Assembly (NCBI GenBank): GCA_022393335.1
Contig: JAJEKB010020583.1
Location: forward strand, 195,750 to 259,749
Source of the DNA: Macrotrachela quadricornifera
Lineage: Eukaryota > Rotifera > Eurotatoria > Philodinida > Philodinidae
DNA: 64,000 nucleotides
Direction of reading: 5' to 3'
Under the pieces are notes generated by a model that saw nothing but the letters and a program-made list of their open reading frames with translations, was not told where the DNA came from and did not search any database. Position numbers and translations under genes: made by a program. Below are positions 55,927 to 64,000 of the stretch, one piece after another (within the stretch, counting starts at the first letter, position 1; each line of letters opens with the position of its first letter).

Positions 55927-58900
55927 TTAATGTTCTATAAGGTGTGAAATCTTATTGATGAAAAATAATTTCAAAAAAATGAGAAATATTCTGTCAGTGT
56001 TCTTACTGGTAAAATCAAACTGGATTGGTGTCTAAAAGCAACTTGGTTAAATATTTGAACCAAATTAATAGAAAAAATATGACATACCGTTCTATTTTGT
56101 TGGGCATCTGTCAAATATTTTATTCCTATTGGTCCAATGTTGTTTCCACGAAGTTTGAGTGTCGAAAGTGTCTACAAGAAATTATAAAATACATGTGATC
56201 GTAATTCTAATATCGTCAATCTTACCTGATTATATTTTAATGCGTTAGCAAGGTGAGAAGCTCCATCATCCCCAATTTGATTAGCTCGAAGATCGAAGTT
56301 AACGATTTTCTATTATCATACTCAAATGCAAATAAGATTTATTTCAAGTAATCATGATCATTACCGTTGAGTTTCTTATGAACGCCGCTAGTGATTGAAC
56401 ACCTCTATCGCTTATCTTATTTGTAATAAGACTAATCGTTTCAAATTTCTGAAAATATAGAAGACAAATTCTTCTTGAAGAAAAGATCAGTTAATCATTA
56501 CGTCAAATTTTTCCAAGAGAGATGACATCCATTCCATGAAGTTATCTCCTATTCCGTAGAAGTCCAGACTAAGTGTGGTATGATTCTAGAGTAGAATTCA
56601 AAATAAGCAAGAATGACATGAAATATCTATGAATTACATATGTCTTAGGAATACCTATGGCCTTTGAAATAGCTGTACACTCTGAAACCTTATTCTCTTG
56701 TAGTTGGAAATCTTGAAGCGTCTAAATAAAGGATTGAGTCATAATAAAATAAAACAAGAGACAAATAATGATCTCACCGTATTATTTTTCAGTGCATTGA
56801 TAAAGTATTGTGCTCCTTGGTCACCAATTTGATTCTTCATAAGATTTAAGCTAGTAAGTACCTATAAAAGAGTAAAGCAAAGTCAAACAGAATAGGATCA
56901 CTGATGATTACTTGATTAGTTTCTATAACACGAGCGAAATATTCAGCCCCTTGATCTCCAATTTTGTTGTCTCGAAGATTGATACTAGTCAAAGTCTACA
57001 GGTAGAAAAAGAGGACGATGGTAAAAAGTAAATTATTGATATATACCGGATGATCTCGTATAGCTTCAGCTAGATATTGTGCACCTTCATTTTCGATTTT
57101 ATTACAAGCAAGATCGAGTTCATTTAATGTCTAGTGTTGAGTGGTGTGAAAGAATGACAGTGGTCGAGATAGCTAAGAAATGTCTACCTGAACTTTATGT
57201 AAAGCATTAGCAAGACACTGTGCCCCTTGATTTCCGATATCATTGCATCCCAAATCTAATTGTTGCAATTTCTGTAATGAACTAAATCAACATCAAGCGA
57301 AAATAATCATGCTCTTTTACTATATGCGTTTCTAACATATAAGCAATATATTGCGCTCCTTGGTCACGGATATTGTTTGCACAGAGGTCGAGCTTAACGA
57401 TAGCCTGTGATTGAAATAAAGAAGTAACAAGTCGACAGAAAAATATTTAATCAGTATTAAATACCTGATGATGTCTTAATACACGTTTCAAATAATATAC
57501 TCCTTGAGTTCCAATTGCATTACCACTGAGAGAGAGTTTGCTTAGTTCCTAGATTGAAACATTGCCACAAGTGTGATTCATTGAAACACATGATGAGCAC
57601 TGACCTTTTGATTAAGCAAGACATCAGCAAGATAACAGAATTCTTCATATTGTATCCCATAATTAGTGAACCATAATTCAGTTAAAGTCTAGATTATATG
57701 AATGTATATTAGAAACCAATAATCGGTTAAGTTTACCGTCGTGTTTCGTAAAGCAGTGGTGATATATTTTACTACTGTGTGTCCTATATTTTCCGATGTG
57801 TCTGTGTGTCTGCTATTGTATAGTGACATGTATAAATACGGCAGGTTCTATATTAAGACATAGTTACAGAAGAATACATTGAAAACTAATCATACTTTGT
57901 GGTTTTGTATGTATACAAGACATTCTACCAGTTCACACAAGCTACTAGGATTGTCGAATACATGGAGATCTATAAGTGCCTTGAAAAAGAAAGTTTATGA
58001 GTGAAGAGTATATAAATGAGAAGATGAGACTTACTGTATTCCATAACGCTGTGTCAGCAAGACTTTTCATACCCTCGTCCTCAATGTAATTCGTTGATAG
58101 ATCTAGTACATTCAGAGTCTACAAACAATAAAGATATGAACAAGTAGAAATCACAAAAGATTTTTACCGTATTTTTTTCTAATGCATTAGCCAAATACTT
58201 TGCTCCTCTGCCACTAATTCTATTTATCGCTAAATTTAGTTGACGAAGAGACTATATAAAGTAAAGATAAATGAATGATGAAACAGCAATTGATACTTAC
58301 AGTATTCGTTTTTAACCAATCAGCGATCGATTTAACCCCCTCATCTGATATATTATCACGTGATAATTCGATTTTTGTTATCACCTGTAATAAGAGTTAA
58401 AATTGAAACACTAATAATCAAAACGATTGATCGGTATAAAATGGTGGAATGATACTTGAGCAAGATTTCATACTTGTAAATTGCGTGAACGAAAACGATC
58501 AATACTCACCTTATTATTTCGTAGAACTCCGAATAAATGCTGAACTGCTTCCCAGTTAATTTTATTAGATGAAAGATTTAGAGTGTGACGAGTCTACTTT
58601 ACATCGTAACTATAAATATATATCATAACGAAAAAATTTTTAGTAACCTTTTTTCTTTTAATGCTAGCGATCTTTTCTATGAATTCATTCACACTATTTT
58701 TCTTGTCAGGGAAGTAGAATCTCGTCAAAGTCTACGTAAACAAGTATTTATCAAGTAAACAAAACAGTGGTAGACAAACACTAACTGTATTATCTCGCAA
58801 CATATCACGCAGATCTTTTATTCCATCATATCTAATATCGTTTGATCGTAAATCGAGAGCTTGGAGAGTCTACATTATATAGAATGAATGTATAGTGCAA

Positions 58901-61900
58901 ATCAAAGGTAAATATTACGCACAGTATTAGTTCGCAAAACATCAGCGATATACTTAATTCCTTCATTTCCAATTTTATTTGATCGAAGATTAAGCTCTCG
59001 AAGAGTCTACATTATAGAGAGAATATGAAATATAAATATGAAATGTAACTGACAGTGTTATTTTGCAAAGCATCAGCAATATATTTAGCTCCTTTATCTC
59101 CGATTTGATTGAATTGAAGATCTAATTTTATAATTTTCTAAGTGGAAAATATAATATTTAAATTTGAAAGTAATATCGAATAAAATAAAATTACCTTATT
59201 GTTTTGTATCTGAAAATATGCTTTCATAGCAACAGCATCGCATTTGTCATTACTTTTCACATCAAAATGAACAAGTTTCTATATAGATAACATGTTTAAA
59301 TATATGAATAAATATGACAATTACATTTTTCTTTTGAAATAATTCGTAGAGACGTTCTAACGTTGTATCACTGATTGGATTGAAACTAAGATCGAGTGCT
59401 CGTAGTGTCTGAAAAGAAAAAGAATAATCATTTTTAAAGTGAAATAATTTAATATATCGAATTACCATATTTTCTTGTAGAGCATCAGTCATATATAGTG
59501 CGCCTTGATCTCTGATATGATTGCTTCTGAGGTCAAGCTTGATTAATTTCTATTTGTAGACGTAATGAAAAAGAAACATATTTTGTTTCATAAAATTCGA
59601 ATTTCAATTTTTATGACGAAAATAGTAGCTCATTACCTTTTTGTTCCGCAATGAATCGGCTAGAAGTCGTGCGCCTTCACTTCCAATCTGGTTTTTACTT
59701 AGAGTAAGTGACATGAGTGTCTGTTTTTTCGAAAAATAGAAAATGTATTATTAAACAGGTGGAAATAGAAAATGTATTATTAAACAGGTGGAAACAGAAA
59801 ATTTACCGGAATGTTAATTAAAGCTTCAGCAAGAAGCCTTGCTCCTTCTTCTTGAATGTTATTATTATCCAAATAAATATGATTAATTGTCTAAAGAATG
59901 ATTTCTATATTGGTTTCACTTGAATAATATGAATGATAGACTTACCTTATTGGTTCGAAATAGATCGCATAAATATTGTATTCCTTTGACTCCGATTCGA
60001 TTACCACTAAGTTGAAGCGAAGCAAGGGTCTTATTTTGTAAGGCCTTAGTTAAATTTCCTATACTTTCGTCATCGATGTCGTTATCCTGCAGAAAAAGCT
60101 GACGAATTATCTATACAATAAAGATGAATCGATTTTTAGAAAATAGAATAGAGATAGTTGATGTAACCAGATTGTGTTCTAACGCATCGCATAGATATTT
60201 TATCCCAAGACTTCCAAATTGATTTTTTCCCAAATCCAATGAAATAAGTGCCTACAAATGACAAATCAGTCACGATAGATTGAACAAAGACAGAAAATAG
60301 ATGAATAATTACTTTATTAGTTTTGATTGATTCAGCTATATGAAATGCACCCACTTCCCCAAATTTATTGTTTGCCAAATAAATGCGTTGAATGATCTGT
60401 ATAACATTTAATAAAAATAGATTGTCACGAATAGGCAAAGTGAGTTTAAAGAAATACCATGTTATTACGTAATACGTCGCTTAAATGTTGTGCTCCTATA
60501 GGTCCAATTTGATTTCCCCCGAGATTAAGTGATATCAACATCTTCTTTAAAATGAAACGATACAAAAATGAAATAGTTAGAAACATCTATATTACCGTAT
60601 TGTTTCGTAAAATCTCTGCAATGTATCGTACACCTTCTTCCTCGATATCATTATTTTCCAAATTAACATTCCTGATTGTCTAAATAATAATAATAAGTCA
60701 TTTAATTCTTTTCATAATGAGCAGATTTGCTAGTTACCGTTATATTTCGTAAGGCATATGCCAAATATTTCATACCGTGTGGTCCCATATTCATACCTTT
60801 GAAATTTAGCTTTGTTAATGTCTAATTTAGAAAAATAGATACATTTCATATATTAATAGTGTGAAAATAAGTATTCCCTATTTTATTCAGACTCATACAT
60901 GCATACCTACACTGTCAATAAACAAGGACTATCTTGTACTGAAGGATTGTACTACATACCTGTAATAGTATAGTATCATTGTTTGTATGTACCAGACGAA
61001 CGATTGATGGAAATTCAATATCCATTGATAGCGAATGGAATCTCAATGTGGCATAAGGAGGCTGCCGTTTTTTTCTTGATACCGAGTGTTGTTCATCAAC
61101 CATAGTGCATCTTGGCGTTGTATAGAAATTGATTACTTTCTGCTTTAAAACATAGTCACATGTGGTATGCCATTTTTTGTCGAGTAACCAGAATGGAATT
61201 CGAAATTGATTGATAATGAAATCAAGATCTTTTATATCATCTTTTTCTTGCAAAGTAAAGGAAAAGAAAAACTGAAATGTTTTCAAGCTGTGTAGTTTCG
61301 TTTGAATCATGTTTGCCCAATCTGATCCATGAAAAACCGAGTCTAAATTTGCTCTATAAGACATAAGCTTCAAGTGAGCGAGTGATGGCGTTAACGAAAG
61401 AAAGGATTCAAAGTCGATCATTGATAAGGTACTATTACCAATCGTCAACGATGTCAATTGTGGATACTGTGTTGAAGCGGAAGATGCCATGGTCAACGCG
61501 CTGGATTCGTCCATAACAAATTTCATTATGGTGATGGTTTGTAAATGTGGTAAATGGCACAGAATTCGAATGTATTCTTTAAGCAAACATGATTTTATTG
61601 TGAGAAGTTTAATGTTGCATGAATCTGGCCAAGGTATTTCTGTAATAGTATAATTTGATTTTATTAAGTGCAGTTGACTTAGCGTTGGTTGAGTTAGAAA
61701 TTTCGAAATAATCGCTAATGCTTTACTTCCGTTCTTATCACCTGAGTGAATATGAAGTGAGACTAAACCCAAAATGGGTAATTTATTTAAACGGTCATAC
61801 ACTTCCGAATCATTTAATTTAACCAGAATAATTGATCGAATTCGAATGAATCGATTGATATCGAAGAGTGAGAAAAATAATCTGATTTGGGCAAATCCTT

Positions 61901-62141
61901 TTGATCGGTCATTAAGTCTCAATGAAGTAATGTTTTCTGGTTGTACAAGCCGAGCAATCCTTTTCAAATCAGATGATGATATCGAATTAGGATCCATCTG
62001 ATACCGATTATATTCGTTGATGATTTCACAGAATCGTTTACATACCAAGCGGAGCTTGAAAATAATGAAGCGTACATCAAGATTATTGAAAATATGGTGC
62101 AATATTTCAGGAGGTAATGTTGATAGAGACATATCTGTCAT
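55927..62141 (-). CDS. F-box protein with ~34 leucine-rich repeats
   Basis: Exon 1 62141-60960 (394 aa): F-box at residues 4-45 (LSTLPPEILHHIFNNLD, LVCKRFCEII), then about 350 residues with degenerate LRR-like strands. It is followed by about 33 small exons (first 60821-60738, last LRR exon 56171-56088) and a terminal exon 56031-55927; total about 1390 aa. Almost every small exon is 84 bp, phase 0, and encodes one 28-residue RI-type repeat such as TLRELNLRSNKIGNEGIKYI. Introns are about 50-60 bp. F-box proteins recruit substrates to SCF ubiquitin ligases; the LRR array would be the substrate-binding arm. Start chosen at 62141 because an AG acceptor-like site lies 13 nt upstream and the earlier codon is TTG. 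The terminal exon is less certain. Confidence 0.82.
56088..60821 (-). repeat. Array of single-LRR exons (84 bp each)
   Basis: About 33 exons repeat at a genomic spacing of 130-150 bp. Each begins after a (T/C)TAG and ends before GT in phase 0. One exon (about 60112-59946) holds two repeats without an intron between them; one (about 57850-57736) is longer, about 37 codons. Several modules have drifted from the LRR consensus (near 58733-58650, 57975-57895, 56722-56640 and 56587-56505). Confidence 0.85.
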
Positions 62142-62293
62142 TGAACTATTGATTCTATGAAGAAACAATACAGTTCTTTACTACCAAATGTATTTTAATC
62201 GCTAACGTATTTAGTTGTCAAAAACACTATCTATTTATATCAGTTTCACTGGTGTGTTTTTACACAGACGATTCTCTCTTATATACCATCAAC

Positions 62294-64000
62294 CAGAGCT
62301 GGGCAGCTCCGACTCCGGAGCTGACCCGGCTCCTGGGAGCCGGCTCTACTTTTTGATGGAGCCGGAGCCGGACTGGAAACGTTGAGCACGGAGCTGGAGC
62401 GGAGCCGGAGCTGCTCATGAAATATCGTAGTCGGAGCCGGAGCGGAGCCGGTACCGATAGCTACTTGACGGCTCCGAATTTTCTTCGTTCTGCTTACACT
62501 AAGAAAGAGAGTAACATTTGTGTTATAGGTTGTTAACGAGTGAATGGATCCAATAGATCGAAACTAAAAATGTCCGACTATTTTCCAAAACGATCAAAAC
62601 ATATATAGTGAGGAATCATGGAAGAACCAACGAAATATAAATAAAAAGGGAAAACACCTAAACACTATCAAAAGAGATCGTGTGGAAAATAACAAGATGA
62701 AAAAAGAGAAAGGAAAAATCCTATATATATATATGTCATATGTGTCATCCATATGGTAGAAGAAAAAAAGATATATGTGAATGACACTATAACATAGGTA
62801 TTTTCCATATATTTTAATTCTCTTTGTGTACATGTATGTATCAACTATACCTATCTCTTACTTTCTATCTTTCTATCGGGTATTTTCCAAATGTTTTCTC
62901 TTGGTTTTTTCCTTACTTTCTTTATATGACAACTTAGGTATATTCCATCTCTTGTCTAAATGTCTCGTATAAATATCAGCTATCCTTCAGCGAAAAAGAC
63001 TTGTGCGCGCCTTTGTTTGAAAACAAACTACTTACACATAAATACTTTATTACATATTAACTGGCTGTAATTTATTTGATCGTATCCTAAATTTAACATA
63101 GTTTTCATTTTCATTCACCATTTGACAAAAATGATATCCAATTCGGATGAACAATCTGACTGTACACCAATTGTTATCGATGATGATGTCTTTAGTGATG
63201 AACCAAACATGGTTTCTGATTCTACTATCAAAGAGAAATCGATTCAGTACGATGATACTAAACTGGCACCAAATTGCATGGCACAATTCTTCATCAATTA
63301 CAGCATCGAGAACAAATCGGCTTTGTGTTTACTATGCAAAACCACGGTAAAGAAGAGTGGCGATTCAACTTTTAACTTTGTGCGTCATGTGAAACGTCAT
63401 CATCTTGAGGCTTATAATACATGGACAGAGGCAATGGCTGCGAAAGAAAGAAAATTGCAAGCAAAGCAACCATCGATCAAAGACGTTATGAACAGTCCTC
63501 GCGGCACAAAATACGCAAGTAATCATCCACGACAGATGGAACTGTCTAAAATGGTAACTAATGACCTGATTATTGGTCTCTTATTACCACTGTCCATTGT
63601 TGAACGATCTGAATTTCTTCGAGCGATGCGAACTGTTGATCCAAAATTCGTCGTCCCATCTCGACGGTCTATATGTCGTGATGTTTTACCGAAGGCTGTC
63701 GAAAAAGTTGAAAGTGAATTAAAGTGTATCTGCAAATCAAGTCGTTTTGTTTCACTGACACTTGATTCCTGGTCTGACAGAAAAATACGATGTTTCTATG
63801 GGATTACGATTCACCTAATTGAACAATGCCTATTCAAATCGTATCTATTGGCATTCAAGTATCTTTCAGGTACGTTTTAAAAAGTCTGTACTCAAATTTT
63901 CTTTTTCTATCTTATGTGCTGAAGACCTGACATAAATTTTCATTTTTCTACATCAAACATAGACTGTTAAACTGGCATGAAAATCAGTTATGAGACCTAG
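62294..64000 (+). mobile_element. hAT DNA transposon, 5' part, runs off the window
   Basis: It opens with CAGAGCTGGGCA, a typical hAT terminal motif, preceded by CCATCAAC as a possible 8-bp target duplication (its partner would lie beyond the window). Positions 62310-62480 are GC-rich with many GGAGCC/GGCTCC copies in both orientations, probably subterminal transposase-binding repeats. The transposase gene follows at 63122. Confidence 0.8.
63122..64000 (+). CDS. hAT transposase, BED-finger N-terminal part
   Basis: From ATG at 63131 or 63122 the frame stays open to 63880. A BED zinc finger is seen at residues 58-98 (SALCLLCKTTVKKSG...FVRHVKRHH: C-x2-C and H-x4-H). Then comes the hAT core start: SIVERSEFLRAMRTVDPKF, and SLTLDSWSDRKIRCFYGITIH near residues 214-235, where the Asp of LDSW is the first catalytic acid. 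A splice donor (CAG|GTACGT) lies at about 63868; the remainder of the gene is outside the window. No stop within the visible part, so the element could be recent. Confidence 0.82.

Noticed and set aside
1..64000. tRNA, rRNA or CRISPR features
   Set aside because: No tRNA T-arm/B-box signature in a cloverleaf context, no rRNA core, and no regularly spaced short repeats with unique spacers.

Overview
This 64 kb window is an AT-rich nuclear segment of a small-genome invertebrate, most likely a bdelloid rotifer (Adineta/Rotaria type). The reasons are very short GT-AG introns (mostly 44-63 bp), a gene mix typical of that group (NHL-repeat protein, ADP-ribosyltransferase fused to TPRs, B-box remnant, double BTB/T1 protein, Ly-6-like and DC1-like secreted proteins, long LRR proteins), and many small decayed DNA transposons. 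The assignment is inferred; no species marker is present.

Layout. 1-3788: no recognisable gene. 3789-9528 (+): large two-exon protein joining a PARG-type poly(ADP-ribose) glycohydrolase to two arrays of PBZ-like zinc fingers; its last finger lies in a second exon found by splicing out a 61-bp intron. 11.4-13.4 kb: a palindromic foldback element, an ABCA-transporter remnant and a GNAT acetyltransferase pseudogene. 13433-14441 (+): intact three-exon DGAT2-family acyltransferase. 15169-18193 (-): 12-exon, type II membrane-anchored GH65 glycosidase (770 aa). 19.1-22.6 kb: B-box remnant, FLYWCH/MULE DNA transposon, and a piggyBac-type element nested in a palindromic MITE. 22926-23852 (-): NHL-repeat protein without a first exon, next to a dispersed retroelement-like repeat. 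25319-26307 (-): protein with two T1/BTB domains. 26.9-34.8 kb: gene-poor, full of decayed repeats. 34823-35653 (+): multipass membrane protein. 36.2-37.9 kb: tandem repeats, one invaded by a foldback element. 38262-38855 (-): small membrane protein.

The minus strand from 41.5 to 49.6 kb is gene-dense: a Ly-6/uPAR-like GPI protein (41503-42000), alpha-carbonic anhydrase (42740-43498), a secreted protein of the linalool dehydratase-isomerase (LinD) type (44724-46355, candidate horizontal acquisition) and an R-S-E ADP-ribosyltransferase with TPRs (47279-49639). 49.6-55.5 kb is gene-poor, with one foldback and a piggyBac C-terminal remnant. 55519-55773 (-) is a small secreted DC1-like zinc protein. 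55927-62141 (-) is an F-box protein with about 34 leucine-rich repeats, nearly every repeat on its own 84-bp phase-0 exon. 62294-64000 is the 5' part of a hAT transposon with a BED-finger transposase.

The genes do not form an operon or pathway. Two are complementary in chemistry: an ADP-ribosyltransferase (writer) and a PARG/PBZ protein (eraser plus reader) lie about 38 kb apart. A polypyrimidine-AG lies 3-42 nt before the start codon of about seven genes, as expected for spliced-leader trans-splicing or 5' UTR introns.
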